A stretch of DNA of 64,000 nt, taken from NCBI RefSeq assembly GCF_040183065.1, contig NC_091120.1, positions 72,194,708 through 72,258,707 on the forward strand, in the 5' to 3' direction. Below the pieces are notes generated by a model, which searched no databases, was not told where the DNA came from, and saw nothing but the letters and a program-made list of their open reading frames with translations. Source of the stretch: Periplaneta americana. Taxonomy: Eukaryota; Arthropoda; Insecta; Blattodea; Blattidae. The translations under genes and the position numbers were made by a program. Within the stretch, counting starts at the first letter, position 1; each line of letters opens with the position of its first letter. This document shows positions 1 to 13,055 of the stretch, piece by piece.

Positions 1-971
1 GAACAATGACTTCTCATATGAACCAGACATATACTTGAACCCAATAGTGACTCAAATTTTAGGAGTAAGAGATAGTAACTCTAGAGTGTGGTTTATAATA
101 ACTAACAATTAAGTCTATATTATAATAATAAAGACGGAGTTTTTAATTACATTTTTGCAACATAATACCACTCATGTTATATTGGCATCATTGATTTAAA
201 TATTAAATTTCAAGTATAGTTACACTGTTATATCACAAACAGTTTAATAGAATCGGTAAAGTAATGTTACTATTATATAAATGTTGTAAAATTATATATA
301 TTCATATGTACAAAAGAATTGGTTATTAAAAAAAAAAGAGATTGATTACAAATGTAATCCGCGCGAATACTGTTGTCACAAATTATGGCGCGTGCACTGA
401 AGGGTTAAACATCTGTAAAAGAATTTAATTTTTATATATTGATAATTAGTACTATTTTCAGGATCAGAATATATTTTATAAATTAAATGCACTATTTAAC
501 ATTACACTTCATTTATATGTACCAATAATATCAATGTAGTAGTTTTAATAAGTAAAAGTTACAAATGAAATCAAGATAATAATCGAAACCGAAACTTCGA
601 TGAGTATAAGTTACAAGAGGAAACAAAGCAATAGATCAGATGAGTGTCATTTCTCTTATTATTATGCCTATACTTTATTTTTTATACAGATTGAAGTTTC
701 TCGCCATTGAGTTTAAAAGTTAGTTCGAACTTTGCCAAAGAGAGATTGGGGGTGTGCCAATCATTACAGCATACTTGTTATCAGGATATTCATACAACAT
801 ATTAACGTTCTTTGTTATCCTCCCTCAAACTACGCCTGCTGGTAACTGCTGCTTAATTTCAGTTTTTAAACACGTCATTTACAATTATTATTTTTCAGTC
901 AGAAAAAGGGATATTGTGATTGATGTGCTATTCTTCTTATTTAATAGGTGGTAGAGGTAATTATATACACT
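1..971. other. AT-rich sequence without recognised features
   Basis: There are only short chance ORFs, no repeat family I recognise and no splice-flanked coding segment. Confidence 0.5.
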
Positions 972-1722
972 CAGGCCGGATTTAGTATAGTGCCCTCCTA
1001 GATAGTGCTAAAATTTGCCGCCACTCAACTCTTACAAACAGTTTATGAGGAACTATTACAGAGGTCATGTTTAGTTTAAATTTGTTTTAAATGAAATGTT
1101 ACAATTCAAAAACAATAAATTATACGAATCAAAATACATGCATCTTACTTGTGAATTATAAAGATTTCCTTCGCACTTTCTTCACAGAGAAAGCATTGAT
1201 GATGTCATCAAAGTCGATCTGACGAAGCACTTAAGGCTCGATGTAAAGAAATATATTCAAACTTATTCACTGTTGAAACAAAATTGATTTGTGAAAGGCA
1301 AGCTGTGGTTTATTTTTAAGTATTGGTTTTGTTGGTGGTAAAGTAAATTGAAAAATAAACTCCAACTCTTTGCGGAATAAACTTTTCACATCGAATTATA
1401 TATTGCACATGCTGGAAAGTGATTAATAGTATTGTTGACAATATTTTATATTGGAAATGCGATTCAGAGTTCTGGTTACTATTCATACCTGCATTACAAT
1501 ATAACTATGCAGCTATATACTTTCCTTTTACTTTCGCCACGACCACAACAATGCGATAACAAAACAATATCAGAGGTGTTCAAGGATAAACTTCAGAAAA
1601 GATTTACCAACAAGTGTTTTAAAAAAAATTTCACTGTAAAATGGAAATGAATGCCGCCCCCCCCCCCGGAAATTGCCGAACTAGGCAACTGTCTAGGTTA
1701 CCTAGGCCTAAATCCGGCACTG
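972..1722. mobile_element. Non-autonomous hAT element with 8-bp target duplication
   Basis: The ends are CAGGCCGGATTTAG at 972 and CTAAATCCGGCACTG ending at 1722, an inverted pair of hAT type. Flanks TATACACT (964-971) and CATACACT (1723-1730) match at 7 of 8 positions, the target-site length expected of hAT. On the minus strand, 1156-1227 reads LRQIDFDDIINAFSVKK and then a stop, which resembles the C-terminus of hAT transposases, so this is an internally deleted copy of a coding element. Confidence 0.75.
1156..1227 (-). pseudogene. C-terminal remnant of hAT transposase
   Basis: About 23 codons ending in a natural stop inside the hAT element, with the acidic-aromatic motif IDFDDIINAF followed by a basic tail. 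The upstream frame is closed by a stop within a few codons, so only the extreme end of the gene survives. Confidence 0.5.
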
Positions 1723-1924
1723 CATACACTCTAATATCAAAGACTTCCTAAGTAGAGTTTATATGTATTTCCAAAGCGAATATAATAATGCAAGGAACTG
1801 AAGACAATCAATTTCCGTTAGTCATATTTTAGAGAGAAAATTTAAAGCGAAAGGCGTGTCTACGCGATACATAGTTACATGAAAGGAAAATAAAGGAGAG
1901 AACAGTTAAAAGTCATCCTATGAA

Positions 1925-2420
1925 ATGTGTTCGCGACTCACCTGTTACAATGGACACAGGAAGCTTTTAAGACGGACAGTAAGCTCTGCTTGCTTTGTAA
2001 AAAGAAGGTTCTGTACGCAGTTTAGACAATATTTTGCCGGAAGCTCGCAAAACGTTACAAATAAAATTTTCACGTCCCTCACTGCCGGAAATTCTAAAAG
2101 TTATTGGATTCCAGCACAGAAGAAACGAGGACAATAAGATTTATTTAATCGAATGTGGCGATATTGTTATCCGTCGAGTCGCAACGTATTTTAAGAACAA
2201 TGAGAAAAATTAGAGAATTGGAAAGACTTGTAATATTTTTAGATGAATCCTGGATACGTGTAAATATGACCCGAGAGATGTGGATGGTGGATGATGTAAA
2301 ATGAAACTTGAAAATTTGAAAATATCAGCTGAAAAAGGGATGCAGGAACATTATCCTACATGCTTGAGGTGAAAATGGACGTGTACCCAATGGACTATTT
2401 TAGTGTAGTTATCTATTTTT
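1925..2420 (+). pseudogene. Degenerate DDE transposase, Tc1/mariner/IS630 type
   Basis: Pieces in several frames align in order with a known transposase layout: LPEILKVIGFQHRRNEDNK, then IYLIECGDIVIRR, then VIFLDESWIRVNMT, and finally HAGENG-like residues. The LDE(S/T)W motif with the preceding hydrophobic strand is the typical catalytic-Asp region of this superfamily. Frameshifts and stops separate the pieces, so it is inactive. No terminal repeats were identified. Confidence 0.5.
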
Positions 2421-5400
2421 CATCTATGTACTCCCTCTGTTGAATTTGTTTTCGTCAACTAACTCCTGAAGCGTCCTATACATTAGCTCCGTCTCAAAGA
2501 AAGGTAGTCAGACTATTCGAATTTTCAGCGGGAAGCATCCTTCTGTATGAAAAACAGAGTATAACTTGGATGTAAAACAACCAATAAAAACAAAATTGAT
2601 ACTAAAAAAGAATTATTGTAAAATTTCAACAATGGAGAAAATACTGTACATAGATTTTAATTTTTGCCGAAAGTAGGTACATTTATTTAGAAATAAGACG
2701 TTCCATTGTAATATATAGGCTAATTAAAAATGGCGTCTATCTGTCATGAATGAAAGACAAAATAAATGTCATATAAAATGAACAAGTGGCGTGTCCTACT
2801 TTAAAAATACGGAAAAAGAAGTCTTATGTTTAGTGTATCAGGACAATGAGCAAAATCAAATCACTCTTCTCACTTGCAGTCAAGATGTATTTTGCACTTG
2901 AAAATGAAGTTGACACTTACGCCATTTTTCGGCATTATTCCCATAATTTCCTCATCCACTTCACATAAAAAATTTGAGAAAAGTAGGATTTATAGTAGTT
3001 TTACATTGTAAGAAGAGAGATTTAGTAGTTTAAGAACAATCCGTAAAATTAGATGCATTTTTTTCAATCCTTCATCAAACATCGCCCTGGTTTTGGATGC
3101 AAATATCGAAAGCAACTAATACTACGATCAGGCAGTGAGATTATCTGGGCTACGATCAGCTAGAATCTGGCACTGTCCGCACAAACCTGAACGTGTAGGT
3201 CTACTCTGACGTCACATCAGTTTTCAGATGTCTCATGGAAATCAGAACTAAATTCGTCACAGTTTGCAAACAAAATAATTTTTATTAAATATTGCATTTT
3301 TCACTCTTATTCTATGGCCGGAAATAGAGCTCTCCCTCTATAGGAGGAGGCGTTTGCCCTTAACGGAACATTTTTAGGCTAATCATTTCAGTCTATGGCC
3401 GTACTCTACCTACTTAAAATATACAGGGACATCATTTTATTTTTACTAACATTTCCAATATTAACCTGACTATACCTTTGGATTAACGGTTGACAATAGG
3501 AAACACCGTTTGCTACCCCCTTCCACGACTGGAGTTCGAGGGAAGAAAAGTAATTCATCCATTTACGTAAACTAGGAGATATCGCGATTTTGAGTTTGAT
3601 AATTTTCATTAGATTTTTGTTTCATCAAAATACAGTACTGTATTAACAATAAGTGTTTTTACTCACAAACTGAGCTTTCCATTCGGACGTATTCATTATG
3701 CAGTGTATATTATACTATCTACAGCACATTAGCGTAGAATATAGAAAACGAAGTTAAAGTGAAAAATAATCATAATATGGATATTTAAAGACATTTTTGA
3801 AAATGGTGGCAGTTTATTTCGATACAGGTTTCAATTCTTTTGTACATATCATCACACTATAGACTATTGTATCTAATTTCAATTACCAGTTTCGTCCTTC
3901 GTACTAGTAACTCATGTTGAAATAATTCTGTACCTACTCTATAAAAGAGTACCTTACGTACTGTAAATTCAATCTTCACTTCTGCCCAATCCGAAAAGAC
4001 ATGCTATCTACTGTCCGTCCAAGTGGTTTTGTCGCAGGGTCGTAGAAAGGGGGGAAATCACGTGACAGTTAATTACTTAACGAGGCCCTTTTATTTCAGT
4101 TATTTTAAACAGTTGTATAATATTACGTAGACGTTCAATTCCTAACAGAAATTAATGTTTTCAGAAAAGAGCTAAGACAGCCCAGCCACTAGCTTTTACA
4201 GTGGGGCGAATAGAAGCGGGTGGGGAAAATCAGGATGCGATGTAAGCAAACGGACGACAGTACCTGTGCAAAAACATGATTCAATATTGAAAGCTCTTTC
4301 GTCACTGGAAAATGCGAACATATTTCTATAACGTACTATACTCACTAACTCAGTTTAGTTTACTATGACCGTAAGGCGACTTTGATTGCATACGCAGCCT
4401 TGGCTCTGTGTGGAGGACGGTTGGAAGTTTACTAGTAGAGAGGGTGGGAGTGAAGTACATTCAAATACTCAGGTACAATAAAAATTGAAGTAAAAATAAA
4501 ATGATGTCCTTGTAGAAACATTTACTTGCATTCCATTATACAATGATTTTAAGGACTTGAAGACTAAGGGAGTAAGAATAAGAAAATTCTTTTACAATTT
4601 ATTTCAGACAGTAATTCACACTAAAAATTGGAAGATGATTTAAGGAAATGCCAATTTGCATGAAATATTTATACACGGTTTAAATAATAAAATACAATGT
4701 GTGCTTCGTCTAAGACCTTGTATTTTATTTTATATTCGTGTACGCATAACGCATATATATCCAATATTTCCATTGTTATTAAATGGAATGTTAATGTCAG
4801 TGGGCGAATGGAAGGAGTAAAATTTAAAAACGCGTTCTTGCAGGGGAAATTGGGGCTGAAAAAAAGTGTATACGTGAGCTCGAAGCATGTTGGCCACTTC
4901 TCTCACTCAGATTTTCGCCGCTACATTGAGGGACACGTTTTCGCGTACCTCTAAAATGCTTCTCCATCCATTTCCTCCATTAATATTGGCAAGGAAAATT
5001 AGAGAATTTTGAAGTATAAAGCCGAAATTATTTATCACACGAGCTTATGTGGAAAACCTCTAGATATATTAAATAGAAAAAGCAGTGAGACATACACCTC
5101 TGTTTCCATGGTACTACGAGTGACATCAGAGTAAATTTTTCATGTCAAAGAGTTACAAATTTATCTCTTTTGTACCTCGAACATAGATGTTTCACGTCAA
5201 AATATAGGCACAAGAAGAGAAAAGAAAACCGAAACTTAATGTGAAGGACTGTATAGTACAATTGCTATATTTAAAAATTGAAGACAAAGCAAGAGCACGG
5301 AAAGGGAAAAGCTATTGCGTCCCGCAGTAGATATAAACAGGTTCAATTCACGGTTCCGTAAATTCGAAAGAGTTAACAAGACTGAATATATCACATAGTT

Positions 5401-6130
5401 ACTAAATTTTTATGGTACCTGTGTTGCAGTTTAAAAGTCATAATTATTCCTAAAACAATTTTTAACCACGAGAGATATTTACATTATTACACATGCAACG
5501 CTTGAGCCACATTTTATGTGCACAACTTAAATAATCCGCCCGACGGTTCTGTACACAGGACCACATTATTACAACATTCAGACATGTATCAGCACTGAAG
5601 TTTCACTTGCTTTATATTCGTGTGTTTCATCGATGCCAAAAGATGATACTTTTCTCTCATTGCAGAAGTTTATACGAAGAATGTTCCAAAATAAGGTACA
5701 CTTCAAGAAAAGAAAAGATGACAAAATTTTATCATTGAATGAAGAACAGTATTTCTACTAGGATGAGAGGAAATTCAGAGACAAAGTAAAGGAAATACTT
5801 CCGCTCACATTGAATTGTTGGTGAGCAGTTCAAATTTTATTTCCAACATTTGCTATAAGCAGTTTTAAAGAGCCACGTAGTTGTTAGATCTCGAATTTTT
5901 GCTGCTTAGACCAGCAGTAGGTGCAAGCAACTATATAAAATTAAGAGGAATCATGGAACAGTACATTTCAAAATGAAGCCAACGTATTTCTTCTTTCATT
6001 ATAAAACCTCCAAAGCGATTCCTTTGTTTTTTGTTCAGGTTATTAAGAGGTCCAATACAGTGCAATTATTAATTTTTTATGTACTTGCACTAAGTATTCA
6101 ATTCTGAAGCTTTCGGTGATAATAGATTCT
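2421..6130. other. Unassigned AT-rich intergenic sequence
   Basis: About 3.7 kb with scattered short ORFs only. No SINE, LINE or inverted-repeat ends were recognised and no convincing exon was found on either strand. Confidence 0.45.
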
Positions 6131-6139
6131 TCATACTCC

Positions 6140-7000
6140 ATTATTTATTTTTATTTTATTACCTGACCTTCCAATTCTTGCAATAACACCTAATTTACAA
6201 TAATGGTTTACATGAATGAGCACATGAAATAAAAAATAGATAAAATTGAAGATAAAAATACAGATTGCCACCCACAAATATATAATTTTAACAATTATGT
6301 GGAGTATTTGCCATATAGACTATTTTAAGAATATTCAAATTATGTTTTGGATAATTTCGTCCTGAATATCTTTCCCTAATTTATATTTCCCTTTCCACGT
6401 CACAAACATTTTTGGGACTGTTCCTCGGGACCCCAACAGCAGACCTGTCACTGCGATACTCTGGACGTTGTATTTGTTACGGAAGTAAGATATTGCTGAC
6501 TCGTATATTTCTTTTCCCTCTTTATCAACATCCTTAGGTTGTGCTTTGGACTGTTCAAAGCGAATTGTAGGATCGATGATCTCTCCTATTGATGGCGATG
6601 TGTCAATCCTCCATACGCTATCTTGATCACCCAAACAATGAACTTCTTCGTAAACTTCCCAACCTTTGTTTCGAAGAGCAGCAGCAAGAAGGGAACGAAT
6701 GACGTTATGTCGTTTTATTGTCGACATTTCTCCCCGAGGACACTTCCCAAGCACATGAGGTAGGGATTCAGACTCACTGAAGTGTCTGCAGTGGAATGTA
6801 CCTGTGGAACGTCCTGGAAGAGCTCGAACTGGCGCTACCATGGCTGTCATTTTTATCACATCTCTCCACTCTGAACTGGAAAGACCTTGCTTTTTAATGA
6901 TCCAAGTATTGGCAGATGATACTTCTGAAAATAATTTCACAACTTTTTTCTTTATGAGGGTATGAGCACCACTCATTATATTCATTTTTTAGGCCACTTG
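6140..7000 (-). mobile_element. 3' end of an R2-like (restriction-endonuclease) LINE
   Basis: A 5'-truncated copy of a non-LTR retrotransposon with one ORF at 6335-6985 and a 3' tail toward 6140 that is rich in TTTA/TTTTA. The reverse transcriptase part is missing, as is common for truncated LINE insertions. Confidence 0.6.
6335..6985 (-). CDS. C-terminal zinc finger and RLE domain of R2-like LINE (partial)
   Basis: 216 residues. Residues 66-82 hold a degenerate CCHC finger (C66, H77, C82; the second Cys is replaced, CRHF). Residues 92-144 match the restriction-like endonuclease region of R2/NeSL-type elements: RHNVIRSLL, EEVHCLGD, RID at 126-128, IDPTIRFE at 137-144, and later GLLLGSRGTVP. 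The catalytic stretch between RID and IDP is short, suggesting decay. In intact elements this domain nicks the target site for target-primed reverse transcription. The ORF starts after the RT, so it is a remnant. Confidence 0.7.
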   Translation of the reverse strand: MNIMSGAHTLIKKKVVKLFSEVSSANTWIIKKQGLSSSEWRDVIKMTAMVAPVRALPGRSTGTFHCRHFSESESLPHVLGKCPRGEMSTIKRHNVIRSLLAAALRNKGWEVYEEVHCLGDQDSVWRIDTSPSIGEIIDPTIRFEQSKAQPKDVDKEGKEIYESAISYFRNKYNVQSIAVTGLLLGSRGTVPKMFVTWKGKYKLGKDIQDEIIQNII

Positions 7001-8050
7001 GACGCTTGTGGTGAACACACATAACTTTCTTCAAATGGTTTTTCTTCCTAATAGTTTGTTTATTTAAAAATCAGATACAATTTTACGAGAAGGTAATAAG
7101 CTTATAGCAATTATTTTACAACTTTTACAACCGTAAATAATTTCATTTTATCACAATTATGTAATATAAAACGAAATAATGTCTTATACCAAAACTAAAT
7201 AAAGAAATATTATTTTTTAAAATTTGAACTACATGTAGGTATATGTGAATTTTATGCGTAGGTCTACTATTTTCTCACAATTAGGTAATTTCATGGGTAT
7301 ATATTTCATTATCTCATTACTGAAGTTTTAAACTTCTTGCTTTAATATTTTCAAAGAAATTTGCAATTAAATTACACTATTTACGTATTTGAATTTTTAA
7401 TTTTACTCATTTTGTTTCATCAATACTAAATATCTAAATATGCAATAGGACTTTCTTTATCCAGAGCAATTTGAGACTGACTTGTCCGGATTAACAGAAA
7501 TAACCAAACAGGCAATTTTGTAAATAAACATAATTACAGTATAATAAAATAATGAAGTAAAATATCTAACTGTGCTGAAATTATCAGAAGTTATAAACTA
7601 TTCTCCGTTTCTCTTTGGTTTAACAACGATTTTCTTTTGTGGTTTGTCGCACATCTTCACTTTACGTTCACATAGAGTTCTCATGTGGTGATATGAAGAA
7701 ATTTCATCGTTATCACTCCAATAAGTAAAATTAAAAACAAAATTTATTTTTTTTAATCTCACGTAATTTAATTTTTGGGATTGCGTGTTGCGTGTACGGT
7801 TCTTTTGATGTATCACTCATCGTTGTACGAGTAATGCTTTGTAGAATATAGCAGTTTGAAAACGAATGGTTCTTTTGTAGTAGCCCTGTATTACTAATAG
7901 TACTATTACCATATATATATACACATATTTCTGCATTATATGTTTACAATAATTTAAGCTGAAAGTCCAGTAAAATCATAAGTACAAATTTGCAGAAATT
8001 GTTCCTATATTTCAAAATACCATAATAACTTCGCAGGTTTTTTATATTTA

Positions 8051-8105
<55 letters not shown>

Positions 8106-10095
8106 TTACCCCTATTTATGTATGTATTTTCATCGAGTAGGTTTACAATTTGGAGATGTTCAAATGTGCCATGAAATTTTCAAACCTCTGTTAAGGTAGA
8201 AAAGCTGTTTGTAAAACAGACCACTGTACACTCTGCCTTTAAGATTTGATATTTTGAAACCATTAGAAGCCTGTAACGCTGGATAACTTGAAATTCGTAT
8301 GCTCATACTCGTGGTAGGGACAGTTTATCTAAATTTTTTGGAATATTCTTCGTATCTGTATAATGATTATTACAAGAGTGAAGCTGGAAACTTAATATTT
8401 TCAAAACTGAACATGTCTATTTTTAGAAAATGCTACAAATATGCATCTTTGTAATAAACGAAGATTTTTCTTCGGTAAAATCGATTGCAAAGAAAATTAT
8501 CTTTAATATTTTGCCACAAAACATTTTTTTCATTGCAGAGAAGCAAGTTTTTGGCATCTGACGAGTATTTTCGTATATATGACATGTTAAGTTCTGAAAA
8601 AGAAAGTTCCTCTTATGTCCTCGTTATATATATTCATGGACTAAGGCATAATGCTTGTAAGATATGTTATTTATTTGTAAGAAATATATCTACAATAAAT
8701 ATAACTTTATTGTTGTACAACTTGGAATTGTGATAGTCCACTTTAATTATCGGTGACGAACTACACAAGACAGGATATCTGGCTGAGATCAGGTACGTAT
8801 GTAAATATTACTTCATGGTAACATGAATAATACATAAAACGATAGTCACATTTAGCTCTTAATAACTTTTAGAACAAATACATTATAAGAATATAGACAC
8901 ACTTAGATCTCAAGTGTAAAGAGCCTCATACGTATTTGTGACGCTTGTTTATGGGAAAGAGCAACATAAAAAGAGATTACCTGTGAAATTTTACTAGCTA
9001 TGTTTTTTTTTACTTCACTTACAGTTTAATTAAGACAAAGCCATCCCGCACATGCCCTTGAAGAAATTATATCTACTGATAACAGTAGACAAATTATATT
9101 AAATGCAGTCTGTACTCTGTAAGTCACAAATTTTGCATACTGGTGCTGGTTTATTTCATTATATACAGCGCTTCTATTTTATGTACTGACCGCTAGTGCG
9201 GTGTTTTGCTTCTCGGTGGTTGGCCATGTCGCAGCCGGTCGCACTCGTCCGTTAACTCCGCTACTTAAAATGTGTCTAAAATCATATCTTATAGAAGATG
9301 CTGGAAATGTCATCCTCCCTCGGCTAAACAGCCATAGTATCGAGAAAACACATTCCGATTGACATGATTAAGTTTGGCCAATGTAATGTTTCTGATTTCA
9401 TTTGTTCTACCGATATATATATGATATGTAACCTCACAATAATTAAAATGTAAGTGAAAACTCGACAGTTTTATTTTAAATATTTTTCAAGTTTTCATTC
9501 TGTGAATTTGTTATACAATAGCTTAAAGGTCTAAAGTGGGAAAGGATGTGTTACTTGTAAGAAATACATTTCCAACGCTTTGTTTCTTTTCGCTGAAGTG
9601 ACTGAATATTTTTACCTACCAAAATGTAGAAAACTCAATCTAACTCAGAGTAATTACGCAGTATGGAGAGCTGTTCACTGATGATCCCGCGCCAATTTAT
9701 TTAGAAGTTGAACAATTTCGATGTCAGGTAATAAATGTCCAATACGTATGATGTACACCAACATACTGCCTAATCACAAATCATGTTTATTTGTTATCAC
9801 AGGACTACAGGAGTTAGAAGATCGAAGTCTTTTGCTTCTGTGCTTTTTTTTAATTAAAGAAAGTTAAAAAAAATATGGTTTATTTCTGAGACACTCTGTA
9901 TATCATCTTTTCATGAACGCCTTCTTATAAATTCATTTAAACGAAAACGTGAATATTTTAAAGTGACATTTTCAGCGTTCTGAAGGCCCGAAATATGCAA
10001 GTGTATAAAAATGTTTAGAGCATAATATAATAAATTTAAAACACATAAATTCCCGACTGAATTGGATTTTTTCAAATATTGCCAGCAGATATATT
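7001..10095. other. Unassigned AT-rich sequence
   Basis: Contains a (TTA)n run at 8052-8105. Otherwise there are no recognised repeats or exons. Short ORFs here have no identifiable domain. Confidence 0.4.
8052..8105. repeat. (TTA)n microsatellite
   Basis: Near-perfect trinucleotide tract of about 18 units. Confidence 0.95.
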
Positions 10096-10104
10096 TTCGG
10101 TCGG

Positions 10105-10320
10105 TTAATTAACGGCGCTGTGACAAATACTAGGTTATCTAGCATCGGATAAAATTGATGATAGCAAAAGATCATAGGTTAGATAGTGAGACCGAAGATT
10201 GACCATGGAAGTGCCTAATATTTACACTAGAGTTGAGATAGCCTCAGAATAAACTCAACCCAGTAATTAGTCCAAGTTGGTTTCAAAAACAGGCCCGAAC
10301 ATACGGTCTGAGACAGACAT
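10105..10320 (-). repeat. SINE family C, diverged copy
   Basis: Reads ACGGCGCTGTGACAAATACT, then AGGTTATCTAGCATCG, and further GACCGAAGATTGACCATGG. The order matches the copy at 27515-27715. In reverse complement such copies begin with a tRNA-like head and end in GCGTCGTTAAA-type sequence. Well diverged, so old. Confidence 0.45.
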
Positions 10321-10769
10321 GTTAAAAATTATATTTTAAAATTTAATTATTGTTACATAAGATTAAGTTATTAAGATATGTAGAACAAAAATAAATAGGC
10401 TATGGCATAGTCATTACTCTTATAGTTATATATTAGAGAAAGTGAAAATATTTACAATTGATTGGAAAGTTGAGTCGTTATGGCCAAAATGATTAACTAC
10501 AAACGAAAAATACACGCTTTCTATACGATCATTAAGCCACCATTATCTGTGTTTTTATATCTATATAATGTATAGTTACATAATTATAACATATTTACTT
10601 TGGCAATGTAGCCAGAGTGTAATTATAACAGAAATCAAGTATATTCATATTACGGCGGTACAGATTAAATCATTGTCAATATAGCTCTTTCCCAAGTTCT
10701 ATTATTTATATAGCGGAGTCACGAAAGTGCTAGCAAAATTTAAATAATTCATTAGTAAGATCAAGTGGG

Positions 10770-10905
10770 AAAGAATGAGTAGCAGTAGTATTAAGACTAA
10801 TTGTAACAGTAGTGGTATTTACTAGTAACAGTAGTAGTCGTAGTAGCAGTAACAGTAACGATAGAAGTAGCATTAATAGCTGTGGTAGCAATAACATAGT
10901 AGTGG
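10770..10905. repeat. AGY trinucleotide repeat, left part
   Basis: Imperfect (AGT/AGC)n. The same composition resumes at 11706 after a LINE, so the LINE appears to have landed inside it. Confidence 0.85.
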
Positions 10906-10908
10906 AGA

Positions 10909-11702
10909 AAATCCACAAACGATTAGGGAAAACACGGAAATTTTACTTGAAGCAAGTAAAGCGATAGGTTTGGAAGTAAATCCCGAAAAAACATAGTGTA
11001 TGATTATGTCTCGTGACCAGATTATTGTACGAAAATGGAAATAGAAATATTGGAGATTTATCTTTCGAAGAGGTGGAAAAATTCAAATATCTTGGAGCAA
11101 CAGTAACAAATATAAATGATACTCGGGAGGAAATTAAACGCAGAATATATATGGGAAATGCCTGTTATTATTCGGTTGAGAAGATTTTGTCATCTAATCT
11201 GCTATCAAAAACTCTGAAAGTTAGAATTTATAAAACAGTTATATTACCGGTTGTTCTGTATGGTTATGAAACTTGCACTCTCACTTTGAGAGAGGAACAG
11301 AGATTAAGGGTGTTTGAGAATAAGGTTCTTAGGAAAATATTTGGAGCTAAGAGGGATGATATTACAGGAGAATGGAGAAAGTTAAAGAACGGGGAACTGC
11401 ATGCATTGTATTCTTCACCTGACATAATTGGGAACATTAAATCCAGACGTTTGAGATGGGCAGGGCATGTAGCACGTATGGACGAATACACAAATGCATA
11501 TTATAGAGTATTAGTTAGAAGACCGCAGGGAAAAAGATCTTTGGGGAGGCAGAGACAAAGATGGGAGGATAATATTAAAATGGATGTGAGGAAGGTGGGA
11601 TATGATGATAGAGACTGGATTAATCTTGCATAGGATAGGGTCCGATGGCGGGCTTATGTGAGGGCGGCAATGAACCTGCGGATTACCTAAAACCCATTTG
11701 TA
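10909..11702 (+). mobile_element. LINE family 1, 5'-truncated copy inside a microsatellite
   Basis: It begins within the reverse transcriptase ([10 protein letters not shown] in the translation) and ends after a stop with a (TAAG)n-like tail. The largest ORF, 11013-11633 (206 aa), holds [40 protein letters not shown] and RRLRWAGHVARM followed by a basic RRPQGKRSLGRQRQRW tail. This is the thumb and C-terminus of an endonuclease-reverse transcriptase type LINE. The start is lost and in-frame stops occur near 10996 and 11631. Related copies lie at 19905 and 33362 on the other strand. Confidence 0.8.
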
Positions 11703-11705
11703 AGT

Positions 11706-11925
11706 AAGTATAGCAGTAGTAGTAGCAGTAGTAACAACAGCAGTAGGCCTAGCTGTAGTAGTAGCAATAGTAATGGTAGTAGCAGTAGTAATGATAGAAG
11801 TAGCAGCAGTAGCAGTAGCAGTAGCAGTAGTAGTAGTAGTAGTAACGGTAGTGTTAGTGGTATAGTAGTAGTTGCAGTAGCAGTAGTAATAGTAGCAGCA
11901 ATAGTTATAGCAGTAGTAGGAGTAT
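11706..11925. repeat. AGY trinucleotide repeat, right part
   Basis: Imperfect (AGT/AGC)n of about 220 bp that continues the tract seen at 10770-10905. Confidence 0.9.
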
Positions 11926-11931
11926 TTTATT

Positions 11932-12180
11932 TTGCGACGTTTTCAAATACAGCATCGAATTCAAGGTAGACGAGAGACGAATGACGAATTTTTCATAGAG
12001 GTCTCCATCAGCAATAGGATTCTTTTATTTTTCGAAAATCTGTTACTCGGACTCATAGATTTACTTTCGACCCGGAGCTAATCATGGTAGGAATTTCTTT
12101 CGCTCTTTAAATTCTATCGCCTTAGACCGGGTTTGAACCCATGAATCCCGGAACTAACGGCTAGCATGATAATAATCAGA
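11932..12180 (-). repeat. SINE family D, copy 1
   Basis: Begins GACGTTTTCAAATACAG and ends with a tRNA-like block. In reverse complement, GGGATTCATGGGTTCAAACC supplies a B-box-like element. Shares order and motifs with copies at 16535-16760 and 26815-27065. Confidence 0.55.
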
Positions 12181-12299
12181 GCTAGGAACTTCGTACCGAT
12201 CTCGTTATTCAGGGTGCGAGCAGCCAGGAAATGGGCGACCTGCGCGACCAACTGCCGCCTTGGAGTGCATCATATTCATGTTAAGAATCCTTACTGCAT

Positions 12300-12488
12300 G
12301 CAACAGGGTCACATCAGCAGTGCCGGAATTTTGTCCCGCAGGAGTTATTTTACATGCTAGTAAATCTACTGACATGAGCCTGTCGCATTTGAGCACACTT
12401 AAATGCCATCGACCTGGTCCGGGATCGAACCCGCAACTTGGGGCATAGAAGGCCAGCACTATGTCAACTGCGCCAACTGGGCCGACAG
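12300..12488 (-). repeat. SINE family A, 3'-truncated copy
   Basis: Reverse complement starts GCCCAGTTGGCGCAGTTG (A-box region) and contains GGGTTCGATCCCGG (B box), then the body GGCATTTAAGTGTGCTCAAA and AGTAGATTTACTAGCATG. The 3' part ending in GCGAGCGTCGTTAAAT is missing. The tRNA head plus conserved body define family A, which has five copies in the window. Confidence 0.85.
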
Positions 12489-13055
12489 AAGCTATGGAGG
12501 AAACCATAGTAGGTACTAATTAAATATTCTCTTTGGCGATCCTGTCCTCTTGGTGTTGTGTCATACTTCTATCCTCCTCATGTAGTAGTTATTAGGTTAT
12601 GTCCACTTGCAGCTTTCCCCTTCAAAATTCACAAAAAATCCTTCAGTGGAACGCGAAACTCGAGTGAGACAAGTGGCCAACAGGTTTGGAGCTCACATAT
12701 TCAGTTTTTTTCAGTGACTTTATGTTTAAATAATATAAAGTAGAATGCTTTGCGGTGCCTATTACTTCATATTATTCACATACAGTTTGAGAGAGAGTGT
12801 TACACAAAATTTCTCTACACATCAAATAAGTGCCGATAGAAAAGTGTAAGTAATGTTAAAATGTACAAAATTATTTGAGATCCCTTTATGATACAGACCT
12901 CTAGTCTGATAATTATACTCAGTAATGTATTTTCACGACGAAAGTAAAAAAACTACATTTTTAAGTGTGAAATAGCATCGAATATTATATTTATTGTGAT
13001 GTACCGAAGTACTATGATATTTCCGTGCGGGAATTCTGCATTACCATATAATGAA

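Noticed and set aside
4697-4954. 85-codon plus-strand ORF
   Set aside because: No recognisable motif, no splice context and no neighbouring coding signal.
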